A stretch of 64,000 nucleotides of DNA from Brenneria izadpanahii (GCF_017569925.1 NZ_CP050854.1:3596001-3660000); one strand, 5' to 3'; positions 17,015 to 26,495 are shown, numbered from the stretch's first letter. Numbers and translations are program-made. The notes: generated by a model from the sequence alone, not told the origin.

Positions 17015-17793
17015 TAGAGTGGGATCCGGTTTGCAAGATAGTCAGCAAGTTGATCGTTTAGCGATGCCATATCATCGGGCAATACCGAAGGATCAAAACC
17101 AATAAACAGCGTTTCGCCGGCCGCAGGCTCAATATGCCGTTGATTCCACAGCGCCAGAGGAACCTTGCGCCATTCGCCATTGCCGCCGATCAGATAGCCA
17201 AAGCTTTTATCAGCCCCCGCCAGAAGACGGCGGCCGGAAATATAGCGCTCAACCGACCATCCGGAACGCAGAGCGACTTTGCCCGACGTTTCCAGCTCCC
17301 CGACATCTGCGGAAGTATTAATCAAGCCAATAAGTGAAAAACTATCGGAATGCGGCGCGATGTACAGCGCATACTCGCCGACCAACGGCCGGTTATTCTG
17401 CAGATAAACGCGTACACGATCGGGATCGAGATCGGTGTAGATTCGTCCGGCGACGTTGATCGGCTCCAACGTTTTACGCAACAACCACGCCGAGATCGCC
17501 AGATCGCCATCACCGGAATTACGCCAGCGCGTTTCCAGCACCGCCAGCTTTTCTCTTAGCGTATCGCCCAGCTGATACGCTTTTTGCGTGGTGGCGAAAT
17601 CAGATATTAATGCGGCCTGCCAGTTTACATTTCCCGGCAACGCGGCCTGTTCGTAGAATTTCTCCAGACGCGTGCCATCATCAAGCTTTACAACCGCGAT
17701 GGTTTGCTGAGGATCTTTCACGGTTAACTGGGCGGCGGTCGCCGAACCGCAAACCAGCAGCAATAAAGTAGCCATACGAGTGAGTGACAACAT
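17014..17793 (-). CDS. yjbG: YjbG-family periplasmic protein (GfcC-like)
   Basis: A 259-residue exported protein with signal peptide MLSLTRMATLLLLVCGSATA. The remaining sequence matches the YjbG/GfcC family: DPDRVRVYLQNNRPLVGEYALYI mid-protein and LANRIPL at the end. GfcC of the group 4 capsule operon is a periplasmic beta-grasp protein thought to act with Wza-type export. It sits between yjbF (14 bp upstream) and yjbH (1-base overlap). Confidence 0.87.
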   Translation of the reverse strand: MLSLTRMATLLLLVCGSATAAQLTVKDPQQTIAVVKLDDGTRLEKFYEQAALPGNVNWQAALISDFATTQKAYQLGDTLREKLAVLETRWRNSGDGDLAISAWLLRKTLEPINVAGRIYTDLDPDRVRVYLQNNRPLVGEYALYIAPHSDSFSLIGLINTSADVGELETSGKVALRSGWSVERYISGRRLLAGADKSFGYLIGGNGEWRKVPLALWNQRHIEPAAGETLFIGFDPSVLPDDMASLNDQLADYLANRIPL

Positions 17794-17807
17794 TTAAGCT
17801 AAGCCCC

Positions 17808-18467
17808 TTATTGTACGTATGGTTTTAAAACGGTGAACTTCACCAGCGCCATATCCGGCCCCATATACTGATGACTCTGCACCACTCGGCCATTCGCCGG
17901 ATCAACCCAATAGCTATTGGTATAAGTTTCATTCAATGAAGGGACGGTAACCAGCTCATCGAAACGCATCAGTTCGCGTGATTGATCCAAGATCCGCACC
18001 GTCTCTCTGCCTCGCGGCTGGAAAACGGAGGTTAAATCATATCCGCCGCGAAAAACCTGGGACCACTCGACCCGAGTTTGCCATTTCATCGGCGTAGTGG
18101 ATTTCAGTAACCCTAACGTAAGCGGATCCTGCGCGAGATTACCGACATGAGTAATATCCTCGCCAAATCCCTGCGTTTTAACCAGTCGGCCGTTCTGGGT
18201 CACCACCATATTCTTGTCCGCGGCAATCCACTTCAACTGCTGTTGTTCAGCAAATACCAGCACGACAAAGGCCTGAGGCGCCTTACCGACTTTCAGATAC
18301 GCGGAAGCATAGGGAGTGTTTGCAACTTGTTGCGCGGTAACCTGCGTATCATCTTGCCCCAAAAAAGCCAGCTTCACCGTTTTTCCCAATGACTCCATCT
18401 TCTGAGAACAACCGGTCAGGAGGATGGACAAAATCGGCGCGGCAATCAGCATCTTCATTTTTGCCAT
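17808..18467 (-). CDS. yjbF: YjbF-family lipoprotein (GfcB-like)
   Basis: A 219-residue outer-membrane lipoprotein from MAKMKMLIAAPILSILLTGC (lipobox LLTGC, Cys20). The body matches YjbF: SAYLKVGKAPQAFVVLVFAE, NGRLVKTQGF, NSYWVDPANGRVVQSHQYMGPDM. A longer frame starts 12 codons earlier, but the MAK start gives a normal lipoprotein signal. It follows yjbE after a TTCG-loop hairpin, so its transcript level is probably lower than that of yjbE. Confidence 0.87.
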   Translation of the reverse strand: MAKMKMLIAAPILSILLTGCSQKMESLGKTVKLAFLGQDDTQVTAQQVANTPYASAYLKVGKAPQAFVVLVFAEQQQLKWIAADKNMVVTQNGRLVKTQGFGEDITHVGNLAQDPLTLGLLKSTTPMKWQTRVEWSQVFRGGYDLTSVFQPRGRETVRILDQSRELMRFDELVTVPSLNETYTNSYWVDPANGRVVQSHQYMGPDMALVKFTVLKPYVQ

Positions 18468-18535
18468 TCGTTTTACTGTCGTCCTTTGTTTTATTTTTAT
18501 CACTGAATGGATTCTCGCTGAACAGCGTAGTAATC

Positions 18536-18565
18536 AGGAAAAATAAAGGCCACCGAAGTGGCCTT
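18536..18565 (-). terminator. Attenuator-like terminator between yjbE and yjbF
   Basis: On the reverse strand AAGGCCAC - TTCG - GTGGCCTT is followed by TATTTTT, 16 nt past the yjbE stop. A UUCG tetraloop closes an 8-bp stem. It would let yjbE be made in excess of yjbFGH. Confidence 0.8.
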
Positions 18566-18580
18566 ATGGTTAATACAAGA

Positions 18581-18853
18581 TTAACGAGTACCGGTAGTAG
18601 TAGTAATGGTACTGGTACCAGTACTACCATTGTCGTCATCGTTGGCAACGGCAACGGCAATACCTGCCGCCACTGCTGCTGCGACACCTACAGCAACCAG
18701 GCCAGTAGTGCCTGCAGCAGAGCCAGCGCCGACAGCGGCAGTACCAGCAGCAGTACCGCCACCAGCAGCGGTTTCGGCAGAAACGCCATCAACGGCAAAC
18801 GCATTTGATGACATGGCTAACACAGCAGCCAATGCAATTAACACTTTTTTCAT
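18581..18853 (-). CDS. yjbE: YjbE-family small secreted Ala/Gly/Ser/Thr-rich protein
   Basis: 90 residues with a clear signal peptide (MKKVLIALAAVLAMSSNAFA). Low-complexity Ala/Gly/Val follows (TAAGGGTAAGTAAVGAG.., AVGVAAAVAAGIAVAVA) and then a polar Asp/Thr tail (NDDDNGSTGTSTITTTTGTR). The size, composition and terminal Thr-rich tail match E. coli YjbE, first gene of yjbEFGH, of unknown biochemical role. A terminator-like hairpin follows immediately. The 500-bp upstream region presumably carries the promoter; I found no convincing RcsAB box close to the start. Confidence 0.85.
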   Translation of the reverse strand: MKKVLIALAAVLAMSSNAFAVDGVSAETAAGGGTAAGTAAVGAGSAAGTTGLVAVGVAAAVAAGIAVAVANDDDNGSTGTSTITTTTGTR

Positions 18854-19364
18854 TACGCTTTCCTTTTTTGAACATGAAGTACTTCAGGGTGAGGCATCGT
18901 CAGTACGACCATACCCCGTCCTTCATTCCGATCAGAACGATAGTAAAAACATCCTGTTCTACCATTGACCAATCGACACCGGGATCCTCCCGGCAATGAG
19001 TTACAGGCGTATGGTGGTAACAACTATTTCAAACACCATCATCCCAGACTAATTCTTGCAACTTTATTAAAAATAGCAAGATCCCTACACAATAGACAAT
19101 GAAGATCTTGGTAAAAAAATAGGTTTCTTTAACTAACCTGACAAAAAAGAAATCAAAAAAATCAATGTTATTCAATGTAATACGAAGAGATTTATCTTTT
19201 AAGACAAAAACGCCAGATATTTCCTAATCTGGCGTGAATTTAATAACAAAACCTAACTGATAAAATCGCTATTCCCATATGGGCGGGAATTCGCTTCATT
19301 CTATACGTGCCGTCGTTACCGAAGATGCCCGCCAACGCGGTCGATACTGACGGCACGGGCTACA
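18854..19364. other. Intergenic region upstream of yjbE and downstream of gnd
   Basis: About 510 bp with no gene. The left part must hold the yjbE promoter. The right part holds the gnd terminator (19204-19235). An 8-bp inverted repeat GTGCCGTC/GACGGCAC brackets about 19307-19355. Confidence 0.5.
19204..19235 (-). terminator. gnd terminator
   Basis: On the reverse strand ACGCCAGAT - TAGGAAAT - ATCTGGCGT (9-bp stem, 19210-19235) is followed by TTTTGTC. It lies 130 nt after the gnd stop. Confidence 0.75.
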
Positions 19365-20771
19365 TTATTCCAACCATTCGGTATGGAATACCCCGTCCTT
19401 ATCGGTACGCTTATAAGTATGCGCGCCAAAATAATCGCGCTGCGCCTGGATCAGATTCGCGGGCAGTACTGCGGAACGATAGCTGTCGTAATAGGCGATG
19501 GCCGCGGAGAGCGTCGGGGTTGGAATGCCCTGCTGAACGGCGTAGGCCACGACATCACGCAATGCCTGCTGGTATTCGTCCGCCACTTTCTTGAAATACG
19601 GCGCCAGCAACAGGTTGGCGATATCGGCTTTCTGCTGATAGGCATCGGTGATTTTTTGCAGGAACTGCGCCCGGATAATGCAACCTGCGCGGAAAATCTT
19701 CGCAATCTCGCCATAGTTGAGATGCCAATCGTTTTCTTCAGATGCGGCGCGCAACTGGGAGAAACCTTGCGCATAAGACACGATTTTACCCAGATACAAC
19801 GCACGACGGACCTTTTCCACAAATTCAGACTTATCGCCGCTGAACGGCTGTGCGGTTGGCCCGCTCAGTACTTTAGATGCGGCAACACGCTGTGCTTTCA
19901 GAGAAGAAAGGTAACGCGCGAATACTGACTCGGTGATGAGCGACAGCGGCTCGCCCAGATCCAACGAACTTTGGCTGGTCCATTTACCCGTACCTTTATT
20001 CGCCGCTTCATCAAGAATGACATCGACCAGATATTTGCCGTCTTCATCTTTCTTGGTAAATATATCGGCGGTAATTTCGATCAGATAGCTGCTCAGTTCA
20101 CCTTTATTCCATTCTGAGAAAGTGGAAGCCAGCTCTTCATTACTTAAATTCAGCGCTTGTTTCAGCAGCGCGTAGGCTTCGGCGATTAACTGCATGTCGC
20201 CATATTCAATGCCGTTATGCACCATTTTCACATAGTGGCCGGCGCCATCAGCGCCGATATAGGCAACACAGGCCTCGCCTTCGGCACGGGCGGCGATTTT
20301 CTCCAGAATCGGCGCCACCAGCTCATATGCCTCTTTCTGACCGCCAGGCATAATAGACGGGCCTTTCAGCGCGCCCTCTTCACCGCCGGAAACCCCGGTG
20401 CCGATGAAGTTAAACCCTTCGGCAGACAGTTCACGATTACGACGAATGGTATCTTTATAGAAGGTGTTACCCCCATCGATCAGGATGTCGCCCTTATCCA
20501 GATAAGGCTTCAGTGACTCAATGGTTTTGTCAGTCGCTTCGCCAGCCTTAACCATCAGCAGAATACGACGCGGCTTCTCCAGGGATGCAACAAACTCTTC
20601 AACGGTGTAATAAGGCACCAATTTTTTACCCGGATTTTCTGCAATCACTTCGTCAGTTTTATCTGAAGAACGGTTAAAAATGGACACAGTATAGCCACGG
20701 CTTTCAATATTAAGCGCCAGATTGCGCCCCATTACCGCCATACCGACAACGCCAATTTGCTGTTTGGACAT
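19365..20771 (-). CDS. gnd: 6-phosphogluconate dehydrogenase (decarboxylating)
   Basis: 468 residues, the standard enterobacterial length. It converts 6-phosphogluconate and NADP+ to ribulose 5-phosphate, CO2 and NADPH. The N-terminal nucleotide fold begins [17 protein letters not shown]. The signature IIDGGN-type segment is [15 protein letters not shown], followed by [23 protein letters not shown]. Substrate residues lie in [17 protein letters not shown]. The frame is open 41 codons further upstream, but [10 protein letters not shown] is the family start. As in E. coli it neighbours a surface-polysaccharide locus with galF, a region known for recombination of serotype genes. Confidence 0.97.
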   Translation of the reverse strand: MSKQQIGVVGMAVMGRNLALNIESRGYTVSIFNRSSDKTDEVIAENPGKKLVPYYTVEEFVASLEKPRRILLMVKAGEATDKTIESLKPYLDKGDILIDGGNTFYKDTIRRNRELSAEGFNFIGTGVSGGEEGALKGPSIMPGGQKEAYELVAPILEKIAARAEGEACVAYIGADGAGHYVKMVHNGIEYGDMQLIAEAYALLKQALNLSNEELASTFSEWNKGELSSYLIEITADIFTKKDEDGKYLVDVILDEAANKGTGKWTSQSSLDLGEPLSLITESVFARYLSSLKAQRVAASKVLSGPTAQPFSGDKSEFVEKVRRALYLGKIVSYAQGFSQLRAASEENDWHLNYGEIAKIFRAGCIIRAQFLQKITDAYQQKADIANLLLAPYFKKVADEYQQALRDVVAYAVQQGIPTPTLSAAIAYYDSYRSAVLPANLIQAQRDYFGAHTYKRTDKDGVFHTEWLE

Positions 20772-21036
20772 TAAAACAACTCCTGTCTGAAGGATAACCT
20801 GCCAGCGGTGTTCACCATACCCGCTGGCAATCAAAAGCAGGCCAACATGGTAACTCAGCTTACGACAGGTGAATAGTGATTGGTTTGATAGCAAGGATAG
20901 TTGGCGGAAAATGAATAGTCACGTCCGTCCACATTCATTATTTGCTGATTTTTTATACACTGCGTAATATGCCACTGGCTGCTCATGGCTCATCCCCTCT
21001 ATGGGCAAGGCACCCTACACTTAAAGGAGATCGGGT

Positions 21037-21651
21037 ATGGATATAAGATTTTATCAGCTAAAAGTCATCCTTATCGGCACAACCCCCGCCATCTGGCGAC
21101 AATTTGTTGTGCCCGCCTCCATCACCCTCGATCGTCTGCATGATGTGCTGCAAATCGTGATGGGTTGGCAAGACAGTCATCTTCATCAATTCACCTTCGG
21201 TAAAAAACGGTTTACCGAACGGCCGGAGGATACGCCTCAAGATGAAGATGAAGGCTTCTATCGCCTCAACGAACTGCTGAAACGCAAAGGCAACAAGCTG
21301 ACTTACCTCTATGATTTTGGCGACGATTGGGAACACGAAATTATTTTGGAAAACACTGACTATCACCCCGAAGAATTTGACGGTTTTCTGTTTTGCCTGA
21401 ACGGTGAGCGCGTTTGCCCGCTGGAAGATTGCGGCGGCGTGCCAGGCTATGAAAACCTGCTCGGCATCCTTCAGGATCCGGCCCATGAAGATTATGAAGA
21501 AACATTAGAGTGGCTTGGCATTCCAGCCGAACTACTGGAAATAGAACCGGATATTTTTGGGCTATTTGATGCCGATGAAGTGAATAACGACTTAATGCTC
21601 TACTCCCGCTGGACGCGAGATCGAAATCAACCGTGGTTTGACGAAAAATAG
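21037..21651 (+). CDS. Plasmid pRiA4b ORF-3 family protein
   Basis: A 204-residue acidic cytoplasmic protein. The start MDIRFYQLKVILIGTTPAIWRQFVVPASITLDRLHDVLQ (described in part here) and the YLYDFGDDWEHEIILE and CPLEDCGGVPGYENLL segments are the hallmarks of the pRiA4b ORF-3-like family. Function is unknown; the fold is widespread in bacteria and often next to mobile DNA. AAGGAGATCGGGT gives a strong ribosome site. It is single, on the opposite strand to gnd and galF, so it is probably a recent insertion between them (inference). Confidence 0.85.
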   Translation: MDIRFYQLKVILIGTTPAIWRQFVVPASITLDRLHDVLQIVMGWQDSHLHQFTFGKKRFTERPEDTPQDEDEGFYRLNELLKRKGNKLTYLYDFGDDWEHEIILENTDYHPEEFDGFLFCLNGERVCPLEDCGGVPGYENLLGILQDPAHEDYEETLEWLGIPAELLEIEPDIFGLFDADEVNNDLMLYSRWTRDRNQPWFDEK

Positions 21652-21830
21652 CTGACTGGAAATACCGTAATTTCCGTCACGCTTGCGGAGAAAGAGTACC
21701 GGTTATCCCTGCAGCAGTAGGCGAGGATCGCATAAATAGCTAGTGGCTAATTTGCACCTGGGGAACCCGCTTTCAGTGACGGCTCGGTGCATAAAATAAA
21801 TCGGATAGTTTACGAACCCTAAGCGCTATT

Positions 21831-21856
21831 GCGTCGTGCCCGTTACGGCACGACGC
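21831..21856 (-). terminator. Hairpin after galF
   Basis: GCGTCGTGCC - CGTTAC - GGCACGACGC, a 10-bp stem 9 bp beyond the galF stop. No U-tract follows on the reverse strand, so termination efficiency is uncertain. Confidence 0.5.
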
Positions 21857-21864
21857 CTCTTCTA

Positions 21865-22767
21865 TCAGGCTTGTTCTTTCAGCAACGTCTTGATGCTTTC
21901 TTTAAAGGCTTTGCCAAATTCCGGGTTGCGTAAACCATAAGAAATAAAGGCCTGCGCATAGCCGAGCTTACGCCCGCAGTTAAAGCTGCGGCCCGCCATT
22001 TGCACGGCGTCAACCTGCTGGGTTTTAATCAGTTCCGCAATCGCATCCGTTAACTGGATACGCCCCCAGGCTCCCGGCAGGATTTTGTCCAGAATCGGCC
22101 AGGCATCAGCCGTCAGCACATAACGCCCAACCGCGGAAAGATCGGAACCTTCAGACGGCGCCAGTTCCGGTTTTTCAATCATCGAGGTAATAGCTGAAGC
22201 ATCCCCCTCTTTCACCAGCGGCGTTTTACATTCAACAACGGAATACTCCGGCAGAACCTCATAAGGACGGTGCTTCACCAGCACCTGACTATTTCCGCTC
22301 TCTTCAAAACGAGAGATCAGCAGCGCCAGGTTATCCTTGGTTTGATCGGCCATATCCTCATCCATCACCACATCCGGCAGCACCACGATAAAGGGCGCAT
22401 CGCCGATAATGGGCTTGGCGCAGGTAACCGCATGCCCTAACCCCAGCGGTTCGCCCTGGCGCACGTTCATGATGGTGACGCCTTTCGGACAAATGGCCTG
22501 CACCTCTGCCAGCAACTGCCGCTTAGCGCGTTCTTCCAACAGGGACTCAAGCTCAAAAGAAGTATCGAAGTGGTTTTCAATCGCATTTTTAGACGCATGC
22601 GTGACCAGAATAATATCTTTGATGCCGGCATTAGCGCACTCGTTAACGATTTTCTCAATCACCGGACGGTCAACCAACGGTAGCATCTCTTTAGGAATAG
22701 CTTTGGTCACCGGTAACAAATTCATCCCTAAACCAGCTACAGGGATAACAGCTTTCAATGATGTCAT
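21865..22767 (-). CDS. galF: GalF, UTP-glucose-1-phosphate uridylyltransferase-like subunit
   Basis: A 300-residue GalU/GalF family nucleotidyltransferase homologue. It opens [27 protein letters not shown]. In active GalU the loop reads GLGTR; here residues 12-16 are GLGMN, as in E. coli GalF (GLGMH), so the arginine that contacts the nucleotide is absent. GalF is thought to modulate GalU and UDP-glucose supply rather than be the main enzyme. Later motifs [19 protein letters not shown] and [12 protein letters not shown] are intact. It flanks the polysaccharide locus, its usual position. Confidence 0.9.
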   Translation of the reverse strand: MTSLKAVIPVAGLGMNLLPVTKAIPKEMLPLVDRPVIEKIVNECANAGIKDIILVTHASKNAIENHFDTSFELESLLEERAKRQLLAEVQAICPKGVTIMNVRQGEPLGLGHAVTCAKPIIGDAPFIVVLPDVVMDEDMADQTKDNLALLISRFEESGNSQVLVKHRPYEVLPEYSVVECKTPLVKEGDASAITSMIEKPELAPSEGSDLSAVGRYVLTADAWPILDKILPGAWGRIQLTDAIAELIKTQQVDAVQMAGRSFNCGRKLGYAQAFISYGLRNPEFGKAFKESIKTLLKEQA

Positions 22768-22845
22768 GAGTTGACTCTCTTATTGGATTACCTTCACTCT
22801 GTGGCACCATACACCGCTGAGCCACATATACCTTTAAGATTACAC

Positions 22846-22917
22846 CTAATCCGAGCCAAAGAGATCGCGGCAATAGGCTTTTTCTAAGACATCAGATAGT
22901 TCTGATGTCACCGAACC
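22846..22917 (-). pseudogene. 3'-terminal relic of a ugd (UDP-glucose dehydrogenase) gene
   Basis: The reverse strand reads SELSDVLEKAYCRDLFGSD then TAG, matching the last residues of the intact Ugd at 28429-29595 ([19 protein letters not shown]). An in-frame TGA sits just upstream and no further Ugd sequence follows; the DedA gene begins its stop region at 22921. This is therefore the last 20 or so codons of a lost second or ancestral ugd copy. Confidence 0.8.
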
Positions 22918-22920
22918 AAA

Positions 22921-23481
22921 TCAAACAGAGCGATGGCGCCACCAACGGCGCAGCAACAGAATGGCAACGATAACCAGTATGACAAACAACAGACTGGAGA
23001 GCTTTTTATCGACATCGCCGATGAGCGTTTCAATCGCCTGACCGCCGAAATAGCCGAGCATGACAAATATCGAAGCCCAAAGCACGGCGCCGAGGATATT
23101 GAGCGGCACAAAGCGTGTGGGCGGAAGCCGACTGGCGCCAATCAGCGTTGGACCGATAATTCGAAAGCCATACATAAAACGCACGCCAATAACAAACAGC
23201 GTTGGATGATGAGCAATCAAACGCTGGGCATAGGCAATACGTTTTTGCTGGCCTTTTAAACGCGAGATAACCCGTTCCCCATATCGACGCCCGGCGAAAT
23301 ACAGCAGTTGATCGCCCAGCGAACCGCCAGCCGCTACCACTAAAACCACCCACGGCCAATGCAACAACCCGTTATGCGCCGCAATGCCGCCCAGCAGGGT
23401 TATCGTTTCCCCCTCCACCAGGCACCCGATAAACAGCGCCCAGTAACCGTATTCTGTAATGTAATGGGCTAAATCAGCCAT
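22921..23481 (-). CDS. DedA-family membrane protein, YohD-like
   Basis: 186 residues with the DedA pattern: EYGYWALFIGCLVEGETITLLGG, then the GGSLGDQLLYFAGRRYG motif. RFMYGFRIIGPTLIGASRLPP is the conserved arginine-bearing segment, and a C-terminal helix ends in WWRHRS. DedA proteins are inner-membrane transporters or scramblases linked to envelope lipid carrier recycling and proton-motive force. This one is closest by eye to E. coli YohD. A TTG four codons upstream is an alternative start. It partly faces the ugd relic and galF. Confidence 0.88.
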   Translation of the reverse strand: MADLAHYITEYGYWALFIGCLVEGETITLLGGIAAHNGLLHWPWVVLVVAAGGSLGDQLLYFAGRRYGERVISRLKGQQKRIAYAQRLIAHHPTLFVIGVRFMYGFRIIGPTLIGASRLPPTRFVPLNILGAVLWASIFVMLGYFGGQAIETLIGDVDKKLSSLLFVILVIVAILLLRRWWRHRSV

Positions 23482-23705
23482 ATTGACTATCAATGCCTTA
23501 TTTTTCTGTTATATGGGGTAAGTATAGGTTTGTTGGGCGTAAGGGCTAAATAACTGTTCCGATCCGAATAGTAGATCACCTTGAGGGAACTCAGTACGAC
23601 TCAGTCCGAATTGTGCGATCTGATCAATCGCCAAACATCACAAATCACCAACCAGACTGAGCGATGCAAAGCAGAGCACCAATACCCCGTACTGAATGAC
23701 GGCTG

Positions 23706-24627
23706 ATGCAGAAAATCATTCACAAAACATGCGACAAAAACCATGCCCGACGACTTATCGCCATGCTGATGTTGCACCGGAGCGTTACCATCAGCGATGT
23801 CGTCAAAACCCTATGCTGCGCCCGTTCCTCCGTGGGCCGATAGATTAACTGGCTTACTCTGTACGGTATAGACGGCCTGCAATCTCTGGCCTCACCTCAG
23901 GTCACGGACGTCGTTGGCCATTTGAGATGAGTTGTCGATTGCTACAACAGTTTGTCAAACGGACTCCCGGTGATTTTGACTATCAGCGTTCACGCAGGAG
24001 TACCGAACTGCTGGCAATAAAAATCAATGAGATAACCGGTTTCTGCCTGCATTCCTTCACCATTCGTCGCTGGTTGTCCGCAGTCGGTCTGGTATGGCGC
24101 AGTGTAGCCCGGAACATCCGATATTTTATGAGGATGAAGCGGACATTCACCTGAATTCCAAAATAGGTGCGGACTGGAGGCCCAAAGGGCAGCAGAAGCG
24201 CATCGTCACGTCGGGCCAGAATGAAAAATATTATCTGGCGTGCGCGGTTACACAGCAGAATCGGGAAAGCTAGCTATATAGGTGGAAGTAGTAAAGGTTC
24301 ATCCTTGCTTATCAGTCTATTAAAGAATATAAAAATGAGTTACCGGTAGGCGAAAACGGTCACATTGATCTTCGCTAACTACATCATCATCCATAAACAC
24401 CGGGGACGCTGAACTGGTTGAAAAAGAACCCGAAGCTCAGGGTAATTTATCAGCCAGTGTACTCGTCATGGGTGAATAATGTCGAACGGTTATGGCAGGC
24501 ACTACATGAAACCACAATGCGAAATCATCAGTGCCGTTCGATGTGGCAGTTGCTGAATAAAGTTCGCCATTTTATAGCGAGCGTCAGTCCGTTCCCCAGA
24601 GGGGGACATGACACGGCAAAGGTATAA
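23706..24627 (+). pseudogene. Decayed IS630-family transposase
   Basis: Reading frames interrupted by stops, frameshifts and deletions together spell an IS630-type transposase: HARRLIAMLMLHRSVTISDVV (HTH), then IKINEITGFC.., then PEHPIFYEDEADIHLN (second Asp of the DDE triad with the flanking acidic motif). Next come KYYLACAV.., GGSSKGSS, and the C-terminal VIYQPVYSSWVNNVERLWQALHET carrying the final Glu. In-frame TAG (about 23841) and TGA codons occur, and roughly 30 codons are missing between VWR and CSPEH. It cannot be active. Terminal repeats were not identified with confidence. It sits at the edge of the polysaccharide locus. Confidence 0.85.
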
Positions 24628-25128
24628 GCAATATTAGGATCAGTTATTTAGGACATCTCATCTTGTTGATGGGATTACCATTATGAAATGCTCATGTCAC
24701 CCATTGATCGGTGCGAAATGAATCATAACCAAACGGCATACCTGAACTGAATAGCTACAACATATTGCTGAATGGAAACACAGCGAATTAACCAGACAGC
24801 ATTAGATAAATTAAATAACTTCGTATAATAGCGATACACTTGCTTCTCCTCGCAAAGTAGCATGTTTTTATAATTTTATCGTATCCTATTTTTTAATGGC
24901 AATTTTAAATAATCGCATTAACGATTGTGCGTTATGGCATAGTCAGAGTGAAGCATCAATATGCGAAGCTATTTAGACATCATTGTCCCGGGATTGTCGT
25001 TTTTATCATAGCCGAAAAATTTATTGACCGTTTTCACGCTCACATAGGACTTCCCTGTCTATGATTTTCCAATCTTTACCGCCGAGATATTATTTCTTAG
25101 TGCATTTATTTTTAAAATAGCTTCCGCG
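24628..25128. other. AT-rich gap between the IS630 relic and the beta-helix gene
   Basis: About 500 bp with no gene or clear terminator. It marks the change from the moderate-GC backbone to the AT-rich polysaccharide locus. Confidence 0.4.
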
Positions 25129-26331
25129 TTACTCATTATTTTTGTCTATAATTAATCTCTTAGTCATTTTCAGGTCATATGGGGCACTAGATTGCCCTGC
25201 AAACATATTATTTGATACTGATATTTGACTTCCGCCGATGGAAACAATACCAAATTTACCGAATTGAATCTGATTGTTGGTTACTTTCAATAGATTTATA
25301 TCACCTATCCTTAATAAGTTGTTATTAGACTTCGAGTTACCCCTAATTATATTTGAATCTATTATATTGCAAGAACCATCATAATTTGGAGATCCAGACT
25401 CACCTTTCCCTATATATACTTCCCCTCTAGATACAGATATCCAATTATCAGAGAGTTTTGAGCACATAGCAGCAAAATATATTATATTCTCAGTATCTTT
25501 CAATGGTATATCTATTACATTGTTATTAACATTTATAAAGTAGCCTTCTCTTACATCAATCCCGCTTTTATTAGCGATAATAGTATTTGATGATATTGTA
25601 ATTCCTTCGCAACAGTGTGGCCGCCCCAAATCAACTGGAGATAATGTACTGGTAATACTAATACCGATGTCACATGAACCAATATCACACTCTGTTATCC
25701 TTGTGTTAGCACAAAAATTAAGACGAATACCGATTCCTGAGCATATATTTTTTGAGAAATCATCTTCACCGCTATTATTGATAAATAATCCCCTTAACGA
25801 TGAGTACCAGGCGTTATAAAGATCAATGGCAACTTTAAAAGAGCATCCGGACTTTTCACCATTAAATATACATTCATGAATAAATGAATTTCTATTAGAA
25901 TTAATTGTACCAGATTTAATGGCGCAACCAACCGATTTCCCATCAGGTATGAACCTAATTCCACTAAATCCCCACCGCATACCTGCTACGTGAAATCCCC
26001 CAGCATCTCGTATAACGACCACGCTGGCACTATCACCTATCCATTTTTTGCTACTAGCTCGTGTCAATGATCCAACCGGACTGGTTATGACAAATCGATA
26101 TCCAGACGGTATGAATATATACTCATGTTTTGAATCGTATGCTGCGTTAAATGCGGCGGTATCGTCACTATTTCCATCACCAATCGCTCCAAATGACAGA
26201 ACGCTCCTCCATGTGGTTGAGTCAATCTTGTCTGCTGTCACGTCCCCCAAAGAGAGAGACGACTGCATCATACCGACTGCCGCAATGGAAGGTATGCCCA
26301 ACTTAAGCATGATTCTACGAGTTATTGCCAT
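25129..26331 (-). CDS. Tat-exported right-handed beta-helix protein (pectate-lyase-3 / polysaccharide-depolymerase-like)
   Basis: A 400-residue exported protein. The N-terminus has a twin-arginine motif T-R-R-I-M-L-K (residues 4-10) and a hydrophobic run to about residue 28. Next is SFGAIGDGNSDDTAAFNAAY (47-66), the entry motif of pectate_lyase_3/glycosidase-28-like beta-helices. The remainder is Asn-rich repeating strands (for example ISSNTIIANKSGIDVREG, INVNNNVIDIP, LKVTNNQIQFGKFG, ISVSNNMFAG), the usual parallel beta-helix ladder. By position and Tat export it resembles WcaM at the end of colanic acid clusters. A lyase, hydrolase or epimerase trimming the secreted polymer is likely; the reaction is unknown. 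It is divergent from the polymerase-like gene at 26496. Confidence 0.75.
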   Translation of the reverse strand: MAITRRIMLKLGIPSIAAVGMMQSSLSLGDVTADKIDSTTWRSVLSFGAIGDGNSDDTAAFNAAYDSKHEYIFIPSGYRFVITSPVGSLTRASSKKWIGDSASVVVIRDAGGFHVAGMRWGFSGIRFIPDGKSVGCAIKSGTINSNRNSFIHECIFNGEKSGCSFKVAIDLYNAWYSSLRGLFINNSGEDDFSKNICSGIGIRLNFCANTRITECDIGSCDIGISITSTLSPVDLGRPHCCEGITISSNTIIANKSGIDVREGYFINVNNNVIDIPLKDTENIIYFAAMCSKLSDNWISVSRGEVYIGKGESGSPNYDGSCNIIDSNIIRGNSKSNNNLLRIGDINLLKVTNNQIQFGKFGIVSIGGSQISVSNNMFAGQSSAPYDLKMTKRLIIDKNNE

Positions 26332-26495
26332 AACTACCCCACCAAAAACCTGTGCAATAGCACATTTATATCAGGAGCATTTAGACACGAATAGACATAA
26401 ACGTGTCTAAATGCTACAATTATTACAAATAACATATGTAATCTATGGCTATCATACATATTACACTCAGCAGAAAATCAAGAACGGAATAAACA

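Noticed and set aside
19210-19235. TAGGAAATATCTGG, a near match to an RcsAB box
   Set aside because: It forms the loop and 3' arm of the gnd terminator hairpin and is about 360 bp from yjbE; more simply explained as terminator sequence.
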